Assembly: GCA_040902925.1 (NCBI GenBank)
Contig: JBBDWJ010000248.1
Coordinates: 1-17,154 of the forward strand
Direction of reading: 5' to 3'
DNA length: 17,154 bases
Origin: JBBDWJ01 sp040902925
GTDB lineage: Bacteria > Acidobacteriota > Terriglobia > Bryobacterales > UBA6623
Positions 1 through 7,170 of the stretch are shown here, one piece after another; position 1 is the stretch's first letter; each line of letters opens with the position of its first letter. The position numbers were made by a program, and so were the translations under genes. Under the pieces are notes generated by a model that searched no databases, was not told the origin of the DNA, and saw only the letters and a program-made list of their open reading frames with translations.

Positions 1-287
1 CGCCGTCTTGCCAGACGGCGCCCCCAAGACTCCAGGCAATGGCAGGTCGGGCATGAGTAATGGCGGGTCGGGTATGGCTGATTCCGTGCGGGGCAGAAGA
101 CACCTCCCGGCGATTCGGGAGGCGGCAAACCTGACAGCTTGTGGCACAATCTTCTACTCTTCTGTCACAATCACCCCTCGGCCGTCGTTGGTGTAGTGTG
201 AACGCCGGAACGGAAGCAACCGCGGACCTGCGAGTCGAGGCGCACGTAGCCATGGCCCCGGCCGACCGCACCGCAAAGCTCGCCCAG
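1..287. other. Non-coding stretch with hairpin and short tandem repeat
   Basis: I see no convincing gene here. Bases 1-20 form a perfect hairpin (8-bp stem CGCCGTCT/AGACGGCG, loop TGCC). No T-run follows it on the plus strand, so it is not a clear terminator in that direction. Whether it ends a minus-strand transcript cannot be judged, because the sequence beyond it lies outside the window. Bases 38-58 and 59-79 are a tandem repeat. A 62-codon open frame (8-196) crosses this stretch but looks like chance coding. The region is the 3' flank of the minus-strand gene that ends at 288. Confidence 0.6.
38..79. repeat. Two-copy 21-bp tandem repeat
   Basis: Bases 38-58 and 59-79 are adjacent 21-nt copies that agree at 17 of 21 positions; both begin AATGGC and share the core GGTCGGG. 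The unit length is a multiple of three, and in one frame it would read as a seven-residue Asn-Gly-x-Ser-Gly-Met-x repeat. No reliable gene is assigned there. Confidence 0.7.
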
Positions 288-2057
288 TTACGGCCTCACG
301 GTGTTGATCTCGAGTTCCACCTGCTTCTCGTTGGGCCTAACGTAGTGGCCAGATCGCTCTTTCAGATGCAGCGGGATGGTCAGTCTTCCGACCGCGTAGC
401 GCAACTGGGTCTCGGGAGCGTCGGCGTAGGGATTTTGCGGATACACCGGCCAGATTAGACTTGCGTCGGGATCCAACTTCATCGTCCAGCCGTTGTGGCT
501 GATCGACCCGCCCAGGTCTTCGGGCGATAGCTCGATTTTTTCTTCGCTCAACTTGAATTTGCGGCCGGCGCCGGTTTCTAGCGTTTCTCCGGGTTTGAGC
601 ACTAGCTGCAGGTTGATTCGCAAATCTTCGGCCGGCCGGCCCCTGCCGTTGATCACAAAGCGCAGCTTCACGCCGTCACCGCTGGGCTCGGGCGCCAGCA
701 GGTCGGCCCAAAACGTGTTGTAACCCAGTGATAGGCGGTCCTGCGCCTCGCCCATTTGCAAGCGGCCGCTCAACGGTATGTTCGCGGTGAAGTCGGGGAA
801 TTTTTCGGAAAATGTCGCCAGCTCGGGTTGGCGTTTCGAGTTGGCTCCGGTGATGATCAGCCCCAGCTTTTCGTGAAAAACGCTGAGGTGGCCCTGGCGA
901 TCGAGGTAAAAGCGGTTGAGCGGCGCCGACGTATCGACGATGCCGGAAAGGCAGACGACCCAGGGACCGGCCTTGCGAATGCCGGCTGGAATGCTCAGGC
1001 GATGCGCAAAGCGCTGCTGGGTCATCGGCGTGTCCGACACCGGACCCTCGTGGTAATACAGAGCGTCCTGCGCGATGCGGCCCACGTCGTTGAGCGAGAC
1101 GGTTTCAGGTTCAAAAAAGCTCGCAAGAAACTCGGCGTAGGCGCGCCCGTCGGGAAAATGCGAGAAGCCAAACGTGCCCCAGGCGGACACGCTCCAGCGG
1201 CGGTTGCGGTCGTTGATCACTTCCACCGGCGTTCCGTCGGGGTAGGTGAAGTATTTGTGGAAATCGGTCGAACGCCGCAGCGCTTCCATCGCAGCGGGAT
1301 CTTTGGTGAATTCCCAATAGATCGCCACCTGGCTCATCGTCAGGTAATCGTAGCCGGTGGTGGGGCCGTTGCGGCTGTGCTCGCCCCAGTAGCCGTCGGG
1401 TGTTTGCTCGACGGTGGCGAAGCGTTTGAGAATCGCGGCGCCGAGGTCTTCCCATTCCTTGTTGCCAAAAACGCGCCCGGCGATCAGCAGATTGCCCGCG
1501 TATTGGGCATAGTGATTCGGCGAAGTGCCGATGTAGGGCGTGTTGTACCAGGGGAAGTCGAGCCGCTCGCGGGCGTCTTCGAGCACCAGCGCGACGTTGC
1601 GCTCGATGGCTTTCTTCCAACGCGCGCGGCGCTCGTCGCCCAGATCGTTTTCGAGAACGCGGTAGGCTTCGAGCCACATCGATGTGTCCCAGTCGCTGTC
1701 GCCGCGCGGCTCGAAGGTTCCTTTCTCGTCTTCGGTCGCCAGAAGATCGCCGATGCGGATGGCGAGCGCCAACATCTTGGGGTCTTTGTAGTGCGGGTTT
1801 TGCGCGTGCTGCTTGGCGTAGAGCACGGCCGGCGGCAGGATGGCGTAGGGGAAATGACGCTCGCCCTTCGACTCGAGACTTTCGAGGCTGGCGTTGGTTT
1901 CCGCGTTCAGGCGCGCCTCGACCCGCGCCGTGCCGGCTTCCATCAAGCGGAAATAGCGTCCCGGCAGGGTTTGAGCCAGCGTGGGCCCCGCGCACACCAC
2001 AATGGCGAGTACGCCGAGCAACAGGCTTCGGCCGCTGACCGTTTTCCTCATATCCAT
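288..2057 (-). CDS. Secreted polysaccharide-lyase-like (heparinase II/III-type toroid) protein, function unproven
   Basis: The start at 2057 is fixed by an AGGAGG Shine-Dalgarno (2066-2071) eight bases upstream; an upstream ATG at 2093 lacks this. The product is about 589 residues. The N-terminus is a classical signal peptide: basic residues 4-10, hydrophobic core 12-21, probable cleavage after Thr-Leu-Ala at residue 28. The Cys at 22 lacks a proper lipobox. Residues about 60-320 are helical, rich in Trp and Tyr, with a Pro-Asn-His-Tyr motif at 180-183 and a Tyr-Pro-Asp-Gly-Thr-Pro-x-Glu stretch near 272-279. Residues about 360-589 look beta-rich. An alpha/alpha toroid followed by a beta-sandwich is typical of heparinase II/III and alginate lyase relatives, which cleave uronic-acid polysaccharides outside the cytoplasm. 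I infer the family from architecture and motifs only; the substrate is unknown. It is divergent from the formate dehydrogenase genes, with no evident functional link. Confidence 0.75.
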   Translation of the reverse strand: MDMRKTVSGRSLLLGVLAIVVCAGPTLAQTLPGRYFRLMEAGTARVEARLNAETNASLESLESKGERHFPYAILPPAVLYAKQHAQNPHYKDPKMLALAIRIGDLLATEDEKGTFEPRGDSDWDTSMWLEAYRVLENDLGDERRARWKKAIERNVALVLEDARERLDFPWYNTPYIGTSPNHYAQYAGNLLIAGRVFGNKEWEDLGAAILKRFATVEQTPDGYWGEHSRNGPTTGYDYLTMSQVAIYWEFTKDPAAMEALRRSTDFHKYFTYPDGTPVEVINDRNRRWSVSAWGTFGFSHFPDGRAYAEFLASFFEPETVSLNDVGRIAQDALYYHEGPVSDTPMTQQRFAHRLSIPAGIRKAGPWVVCLSGIVDTSAPLNRFYLDRQGHLSVFHEKLGLIITGANSKRQPELATFSEKFPDFTANIPLSGRLQMGEAQDRLSLGYNTFWADLLAPEPSGDGVKLRFVINGRGRPAEDLRINLQLVLKPGETLETGAGRKFKLSEEKIELSPEDLGGSISHNGWTMKLDPDASLIWPVYPQNPYADAPETQLRYAVGRLTIPLHLKERSGHYVRPNEKQVELEINTVRP

Positions 2058-2257
2058 ATCGAGAACCTCCTGCATCGAGCTTTCGAGGGCCATGCAGCCC
2101 GGTTGGCCCTGCAGGCCCCGAAAAAGCCGCTAGCAGGGATAGTCTTACACAGAGTCCGACGCTGCTTTGATGCCGCGCATGGCCGCCCTTTGCGGGCAGG
2201 GCTCGAATCGCCTACGGCAATTGCGCTGGTACAAGGAACTGTGCCGCTTCGCCAGAA

Positions 2258-2295
2258 CCTCACGGAGCCGCCACCTCACGCAGCGGGCGCCTCAC
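2258..2295. repeat. CCTCAC motif repeated three times at 16-bp spacing
   Basis: CCTCAC begins at 2258, 2274 and 2290, exactly 16 bp apart; the first two copies continue as CCTCACG. Bases between copies are partly similar (GAGCCGCCA and CAGCGGGCG). Evenly spaced hexamers upstream of an operon can be binding sites for a regulator, but in GC-rich DNA three copies of a hexamer could be chance. Confidence 0.4.
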
Positions 2296-2326
2296 AAATC
2301 CACGGTCTCGCCAAGCCGGTAGTGAT

Positions 2327-2356
2327 TTGAACCGAACCACCCCGAGGTTGTAGACT
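2327..2356 (+). promoter_or_regulatory. Weak sigma70-like promoter candidate for the formate dehydrogenase operon
   Basis: TTGAAC (2327-2332) and TAGACT (2351-2356) each match 4 of 6 consensus positions and are 18 bp apart. The predicted start of transcription, near 2363, would lie just before the hairpin at 2365, which would then be the extreme 5' end of the mRNA. The match is weak, and the real promoter could lie further upstream. Confidence 0.25.
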
Positions 2357-2364
2357 CTAGCAGC

Positions 2365-2403
2365 GGCCGGCACGTCTGGTCATGACGGCCGGCCTTGTTT
2401 TTT
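2365..2403 (+). terminator. Intrinsic-terminator-like hairpin in the formate dehydrogenase leader
   Basis: GGCCGGC (2365-2371) pairs with GCCGGCC (2388-2394). After a bulged A (2372) the stem continues with CGTC (2373-2376) against GACG (2384-2387), closing a TGGTCAT loop. That makes 11 pairs, followed at once by TTGTTTTTT (2395-2403). This has the form of a Rho-independent terminator on the plus strand only; the minus-strand side has no T-run. No plus-strand gene precedes it, so it may be an attenuator in the leader of the alpha gene or the end of a small RNA. Confidence 0.7.
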
Positions 2404-2450
2404 GCCCTTCCCGGAGCAGATCCGGCGAAGGGTGAGGAGTCTGCATCCGC

Positions 2451-5400
2451 ATGGATGTTTCGCGACGAAGCTTCGTCAAGACGGGCGCGGCGTTGGCGAC
2501 AACGGCGTTCGGATTCGATCTGCGGCCGGCGCAGGCCGCCGTGCGCGAGCTTAAAATCTCGCGGACAACCCAGACCCAAAGCGTATGCCCTTACTGCGCG
2601 GTGGGTTGCAGCGTGGTGATTCACACGCTGGGCGATCGGGCCGACAACGTCAAGCCGACGGTCGTGCACATTGAAGGCGATACGACGAGCCCCGTCAATG
2701 GCGGCACGCTCTGCCCCAAGGGGATCTCGCTCAAGGAATTCGTGGTCAACGACCAGCGTCTGACCCGGCCGCAGTATCGTGCGCCGGGGGCCACCGAATG
2801 GAAGGCGATTCCCTGGGGCGAGGCGATCCCCATGATGGCGCGGCGCATCAAGGACTCCCGCGACGCGGGGTTCGAGGCGCGTGACGGCCAAGGGCGCACG
2901 GTCAATCGGCTCAATAACGTCGGCCTGATCGGCGGCTGCACCGATACGAACGAGATCAACTACCTGCTCGGTAAGTTTCGGTTTGGCCTCGGGCTGCTGA
3001 CGTACGAAAATCAGGCCCGTCTTTGACACGGCCCCACGGTGGCCAGTTTGGCCGCCACGTTTGGGCGCGGAGCGATGACGAACGGGTGGACCGATGTGGC
3101 CAACACGGATGTCGTGTTGGTGATGGGGGGAAACCCTGCGGAAAATCACCCCGTCGGCTTCCGGTTTGTGATGCAGGCTAGGCGCAAGCGCAAGGCGAAA
3201 CTGGTGTGCATCGATCCGCGCTTCAACCGCACGGCGGCGGTTTCGGATCTCTATGTGCCGATTCGCGCCGGCACCGACATTGCTTTCCTGGGCGGATTGC
3301 TGCACTACGCGCTCAGCCATGATCAGTACCATGCTGACTACGTCCGCGAGCACACCAACGCTTCGTTTCTGGTGAAGGAAGGGTTCTCGTTCGAGCAGGG
3401 CTATTTTTCGGGCTGGAACGCCAGCACCAAGACCTACGACAAGTCGTCGTGGGAGTACGAGCTTGACGGACAAGGCTACGCCAAAGTCGATACGACGCTC
3501 GAGCATCCGCGCTCGGTGTTTCAGCTTCTCAAGAAGCACTACTTGCGCTACACGCCCGAACAGGTGGCCACGGTCTGCGGCTGCACGGCCCAGGAATTCG
3601 AGAAAGCCGCCGAGGTCATCTGCTCGACCGGACGCGCCGGGCGTACTGGAACGATTCTTTACGCGCTCGGCTGGACGCAGCACAGCCACTCGGTGCAGCT
3701 CATCCATACCGCGGCGATGCTGCAGTTGATCTTGGGCAACATCGGCATGCCCGGCGGCGGCGTGAATGCGCAACGCGGGCATTCCAATATTCAAGGCGCC
3801 ACCGACATGGGCGCCTGGGATAAGCTGCCCGGCTATCTCGCCGTGCCGCACGCCAATTGGACCACGCTCGCCGAGTTCACCCGCGCGACGACGCCCAAGC
3901 CGCTGCGGCCCAATTCGCTCAATTACTGGTCGAACACGTCGAAGTTCATGGTGAGCCTGCTGAAGGCTTACTACGGCGCGAAGGCAACGCGCGAGAACGA
4001 TTTCGGATACGACTATCTGCCGAAAATGGCCGAAGGCGACAACAACAGTTGGGGCGTGCTGTTCGACCGCATGTATGCGGGCAAGATGCAGGGGCTGATC
4101 TCGTTCGGCATGAACCCCGTCGCGGGCGGCCCGAACACGACAAAGATGATCGAAGGGCTCAGCAAGCTGAAGTGGCTGATCGTCGCAGAGAATTTCGAGA
4201 CCGAGACAGCGGCGTTCTGGAAGGCGAAGACGGCCGCGGGAGAGTATTACCCCAACATCACCAATCAGACCGACGTGCAGACCGAAGTGTTTCTGCTGCC
4301 TGCCTCGTGTTTCGCCGAAAAAGACGGCACGTTCGTCAATTCCTCGCGCTGGCTGCAATGGAAGAACAAGGCGCTCGATGCGCCAGGCGACGCGATGGAC
4401 GATCAGGAAATCATCGCGCGGCTGTTTCTGGAGATTCGCAAGCTGTACGCCGAGGAAGGCGGCCCGGGGGCCGAGCCATTGTTCGCGATGGATTGGACCT
4501 ATGGCAATCCGCTCGCGCCGTCGCTGACCGAGGTCGCCAAGGAGATCAACGGCCGCGATCTCGCCAGCGGCAAGCAAGTGCCCGGCTTCGGCGCGCTCAA
4601 AGACGACGGCACGACGATTTGCGGCAACTGGCTGTACTCCGGTTCGTTCACCGAAGAAGGCAACCAGATGGCGCGGCGCGGCCAGGAAGACCCGACGGGT
4701 CTTGGCCTCTACGCCAACTATGCCTGGAGCTGGCCGGCCAACCGCCGCGTACTTTACAATCGCGCCTCCGCCGACGTCAACGGCAAGCCCTGGGACGAGA
4801 CGCGCGCGCCGATCCGGTGGGAAGACGGCCGCTGGAAGGGCGACGTGCCCGATTACCGCGGCGATGCAGCGCCCGAAGCCAACGGCTCGTTCATCATGCT
4901 GCCCGAAGGCGTCGCGAAGCTGTTCGCGGCCGACTTCGCCGAGGGTCCCTTCCCCGAGCACTACGAGCCGGTGGAGTCGCCCGTTGAAAATGCGTTCCAT
5001 CCGGCGGTCGGCAGCAATCCGGCGGCCAAGATCTTCACGAGCGATCTCGACAAGCTGGGCGACCCGGCGCAGTTTCCTTACGTCGCGATCACCTACCGCC
5101 TCACGGAGCACTTCCACTATTGGACCAAGCACGTCACTGCGAACTCGCAATTGCAATCGACGTTCTTCGTGGAAATATCGGCGGAGCTGGCGGAAGAGAA
5201 AGGCATCGCGAACCAGGATCGCGTGCGGGTTTCCTCGGCGCGAGGGAGTGTCGAGGGACCGGCGCTGGTAACGAAACGCATTCGCGGGCTCAACGTGAAC
5301 GGCCAGCGCGTTCATCAGATCGGCCTGCCGATTCACTGGGGATTCTTGGGCCGCGTCAAAGGGCCGCTGGTAAACAATCTGACAGCGTCGGTGATGGACC

Positions 5401-5456
5401 CCAACTCGGGAACACCGGAGTACAAAGGTTTCCTCGTGAATATCGAAAAGGTATAA
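2451..5456 (+). CDS. fdnG: Selenocysteine-containing formate dehydrogenase, alpha (catalytic) subunit
   Basis: This is the catalytic subunit of a membrane-bound FdnG/FdoG-type formate dehydrogenase; it oxidises formate to CO2 at a Mo/W-bis-MGD centre. The product is 1001 residues if the TGA at 3024-3026 is read as selenocysteine 192 (E. coli FdnG is about 1015, Sec196). The residues around it, Asn-Gln-Ala-Arg-Leu-Sec-His-Gly-Pro-Thr-Val, match the family active site, and a SECIS hairpin follows. The N-terminus carries a Tat signal (Ser-Arg-Arg-Ser-Phe-Val-Lys, residues 4-10) ending near Ala-Gln-Ala at 29. Cys46, 49, 53 and 88 bind the proximal 4Fe-4S cluster. The C-terminal molybdopterin-binding domain is complete. 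GAGGAG at 2434-2439 lies 11 nt before the ATG. Automatic annotation would probably split it into 2451-3026 and 3039-5456. It leads an operon with the beta and gamma subunits and FdhE. FdnG and FdoG types cannot be told apart here. Confidence 0.95.
3024..3056 (+). promoter_or_regulatory. Selenocysteine codon and bacterial SECIS hairpin
   Basis: The in-frame TGA (3024-3026) is followed by 11 nt and then a hairpin: 3038-3044 (GGTGGCC) pairs with 3050-3056 (GGCCGCC), seven pairs with one T-G wobble and an AGTTT loop. Counting from the T of TGA as 1, the bases known to matter for SelB binding in the E. coli fdhF element, U17, G23 and U24, are all present (3040, 3046, 3047). The 11-nt distance also equals that of fdhF. 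Here U17 can form a wobble pair rather than a clear bulge. Confidence 0.9.
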
Positions 5457-5666
5457 GGCGGCGCAAGCGTTGAATTTTTCGCGAGATTACATATTTCACG
5501 CCTGTTGTAGGGGCGTAGCGTGCTACGCCCTTTCTGGCCCGATTGGGGTGCGTGTGGGAAGAGGGCGTAGCACGCGACGCCCCTACAATGAGTTGCGAGG
5601 CTGGTTTACGGCAGACCAGGTTGGATAACAACTGCAAAGATTCAGATCGGTTTCGCAGAAACTCTC
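5457..5666. other. Spacer between alpha and beta subunit genes, containing an inverted repeat
   Basis: A 210-bp gap inside an operon whose other genes overlap. It holds the long inverted repeat at 5505-5588 and nothing else I can name. No strong SD precedes the beta-subunit ATG at 5667. Confidence 0.7.
5505..5588. repeat. REP/BIME-like long inverted repeat
   Basis: The left arm 5505-5530 and right arm 5563-5588 are 26 nt each and are reverse complements with one mismatch. They begin TTGTAGGGGCGT and end CCCCTACAA, enclosing a 32-nt spacer. Inside the left arm GGGCGTAGC and GCTACGCCC (5511-5519 region to 5530) form their own hairpin, and the right arm can form a 6-bp one. Paired, individually palindromic units in opposite orientation resemble bacterial interspersed mosaic elements or a small MITE. 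It contains no open frame. Confidence 0.85.
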
Positions 5667-6563
5667 ATGCAGACTGTCGCCAAATTGATCGACACCTCGA
5701 CTTGCATCGGCTGCAAGGCTTGCGAAGTCGCCTGCCAGGAGTGGAACGACCAGGAATTCATCACCGCCGCCGCTTTCGACGGCACCTACCAGACGATTCC
5801 CGACCTCGAACACAATTTCTGGAACCTCATCAAGTTCAACGAAATCGCGCGTGACGACGGCCAGATGACCTGGAACATGGTCAAGTATCAGTGCATGCAC
5901 TGCGCCGACGCGGGCTGCTTGACGGCCTGCCCCGCCCCCGGCGCGATCTTTCGCATCGACAACGGCATCGTCGATTTCGACCACAACAAGTGCATCGGTT
6001 GCGGCTATTGCATCACCGGCTGCCCGTTCGATGTGCCGCGGCTCAGCCCCAAAACGAACAAAGTCTATAAGTGCACGCTCTGCTCCGACCGCACTGCCGT
6101 CGGCCTCGAGCCTGCCTGCATCAAGGCCTGCCCGACGAATTGCCTGACTTTCGGATCGCGCGACGATCTGATCCAGATTGCCAACGCGCGCTCGGCCGAG
6201 CTCCGCGAAGACGGCTTTGGCGGCGCCGGAGTCTACAATCCCCAGGGGGTCGGCGGAACGAACGTGCTCTACGTGTTGAAAGACGCCTCGGACCCCGAAA
6301 GCTACGGCCTGCCGAAAGACCCGCGCATTCCTTGGACCGTCTCGATCTGGAAAGGCCCGCTGAAGTGGATCGGCGCCGCGGTTTTCCTCGGCGGAGTTTT
6401 CGGCTCGTTTTTCCACTACGTGCGGTACGGTCCTCGCACCTACGACGATTTGCCGGCCAGCAACGGCCTGTCATCTGGCGCTGGGCCCGGTGCGACAGTG
6501 CCCGGTGTGACAGTGCCTGGTTCGCGGCCCACGAAGCGAGAGGGAACTCATGCCGACGTCTAG
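5667..6563 (+). CDS. fdnH: Formate dehydrogenase, beta (iron-sulfur) subunit
   Basis: This is the electron-transfer subunit carrying four 4Fe-4S clusters between the catalytic alpha subunit and the membrane gamma subunit. In 298 residues the cysteine groups are Cys13/16/19/23, Cys76/79/84/88, Cys109/112/115/119 and Cys136/139/151/155 (with a further Cys159). A single membrane helix at about 231-251 anchors it, as in FdnH/FdoH. The start ATG gives a protein about 20-30 residues shorter at the N-terminus than E. coli FdnH; no longer in-frame start exists. The tail after the helix (257-298) has a Pro-Gly-x-Thr-Val-Pro-Gly repeat that I do not know from the family. The gene overlaps the gamma subunit gene by 14 nt. 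No clear SD precedes it. Confidence 0.95.
   Translation: MQTVAKLIDTSTCIGCKACEVACQEWNDQEFITAAAFDGTYQTIPDLEHNFWNLIKFNEIARDDGQMTWNMVKYQCMHCADAGCLTACPAPGAIFRIDNGIVDFDHNKCIGCGYCITGCPFDVPRLSPKTNKVYKCTLCSDRTAVGLEPACIKACPTNCLTFGSRDDLIQIANARSAELREDGFGGAGVYNPQGVGGTNVLYVLKDASDPESYGLPKDPRIPWTVSIWKGPLKWIGAAVFLGGVFGSFFHYVRYGPRTYDDLPASNGLSSGAGPGATVPGVTVPGSRPTKREGTHADV
6490..6519 (+). repeat. 15-bp tandem repeat in the 3' end of the beta-subunit gene
   Basis: Bases 6490-6504 and 6505-6519 are adjacent 15-nt copies (GTGCGACAGTGCCCG and GTGTGACAGTGCCTG) that differ at two positions. They encode the Pro-Gly-Ala-Thr-Val / Pro-Gly-Val-Thr-Val repeat in the C-terminal tail. Confidence 0.75.
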
Positions 6564-7170
6564 CGAAAAGATCCCGCGCTTTTCCACCAAAGAGCGAGTC
6601 ATCCATTGGCTCGCGGCGCTCAGCTTTCTCTATGCGGCGCTGACGGGGCTCTCGCTCTGGACTCACCACCTCTACTGGATCGCCAGCATCTTCGGAGGGG
6701 GAGTGACTGTGCGCTGGGGCCATCCCTGGGGCGGCACGCTCTTCGCCATCGTGCTCGGCCTGATGTTCCTAACCTGGGCGCGTCAAATGCGCCTCGACAC
6801 CGACGACAAAGTATGGTTGCGCAACGCGCACAAGTACGCTGTTCATGATGAAGAAGGATTGCCCGAGCCGGGGCGCTTCAACGCCGGCCAGAAAATGCTG
6901 TTCTGGACGCAATCGATCGCGGTCCTTTTCCTGTTTGCCAGCGGGCTGGTGTTGTGGCTTCCCGAAATCATGCCGCGCGGACTACGGCTGGCTGCGATTC
7001 TTATTCACCCGGTCGTGGCGATCATCTCGATCGGCGGCATCATCATCCACATCTACATGGGCACGGCGGCGGTGCCCGAAGCCTTTCGCGGTATGATCCA
7101 AGGTTGGGTGCGGCCAGGCTGGGCCGCGGCTCATCATCCCAAGTGGTATCGCGAGATTTCCAAGCGCTAG
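6550..7170 (+). CDS. fdnI: Formate dehydrogenase, gamma subunit (cytochrome b556)
   Basis: This is the integral-membrane diheme cytochrome b that anchors formate dehydrogenase and passes electrons to quinone. The 206-residue protein has four hydrophobic segments (about 19-37, 60-77, 116-138 and 147-169). His19, His58, His153 and His167 have almost the same spacing as the heme-ligating histidines of E. coli FdnI (18, 57, 155, 169). GAGAGGG (6538-6543... just upstream of the ATG) is a good SD, and the start lies inside the 3' end of the beta-subunit gene, which suggests translational coupling. Confidence 0.95.
   Translation: MPTSSEKIPRFSTKERVIHWLAALSFLYAALTGLSLWTHHLYWIASIFGGGVTVRWGHPWGGTLFAIVLGLMFLTWARQMRLDTDDKVWLRNAHKYAVHDEEGLPEPGRFNAGQKMLFWTQSIAVLFLFASGLVLWLPEIMPRGLRLAAILIHPVVAIISIGGIIIHIYMGTAAVPEAFRGMIQGWVRPGWAAAHHPKWYREISKR

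Larger units (their letters stand above)
2058..2450. other. Divergent intergenic region upstream of the formate dehydrogenase operon
   Basis: This 393-bp stretch separates the minus-strand secreted-protein gene from the formate dehydrogenase alpha gene. It contains the SD of the former (2066-2071), a 16-bp-period CCTCAC iteration (2258-2295), a weak promoter candidate (2327-2356), a strong plus-strand terminator-like hairpin (2365-2403) and the SD-like GAGGAG (2434-2439) of the alpha gene. I looked for a tRNA-Sec cloverleaf on both strands and did not find one. Confidence 0.7.

Noticed and set aside
8..196. 62-codon open frame as a small gene
   Set aside because: It uses a TTG start with no SD, crosses a hairpin and a tandem repeat, and has no recognisable sequence.
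756..2330. 524-codon plus-strand open frame that ends 35 bp before the orphan terminator
   Set aside because: It lies antisense to the secreted-protein gene, which has a signal peptide and a good SD. The translation has no recognisable motif, so the terminator probably does not belong to it, although I cannot fully exclude it.
2195..2345. tRNA-like fragments (GGCTCGAATCGCC near 2201; TTCAAATC on the minus strand near 2325) suggesting a tRNA-Sec gene next to the selenoprotein operon
   Set aside because: The flanking bases do not pair as a T-arm (the invariant G53-C61 pair and stems fail), and no acceptor stem or anticodon loop with TCA could be found on either strand.
2160..2403. Molybdenum-cofactor riboswitch upstream of the formate dehydrogenase operon
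   Set aside because: The terminator invites this idea, but by eye I could not match the Moco RNA stems or conserved loops; a covariance search is needed before naming it.
3024..3026. TGA read as a nonsense mutation making the formate dehydrogenase a pseudogene
   Set aside because: It lies exactly at the Sec position of the family, is followed by a SECIS hairpin with the key bases, and the rest of the gene is intact.
2292..5336. 1014-codon minus-strand open frame opposite the formate dehydrogenase alpha gene
   Set aside because: It is antisense to a clearly conserved gene and has the Arg/Ala/His/Val-rich composition of a GC-rich shadow frame; no domain is recognisable.
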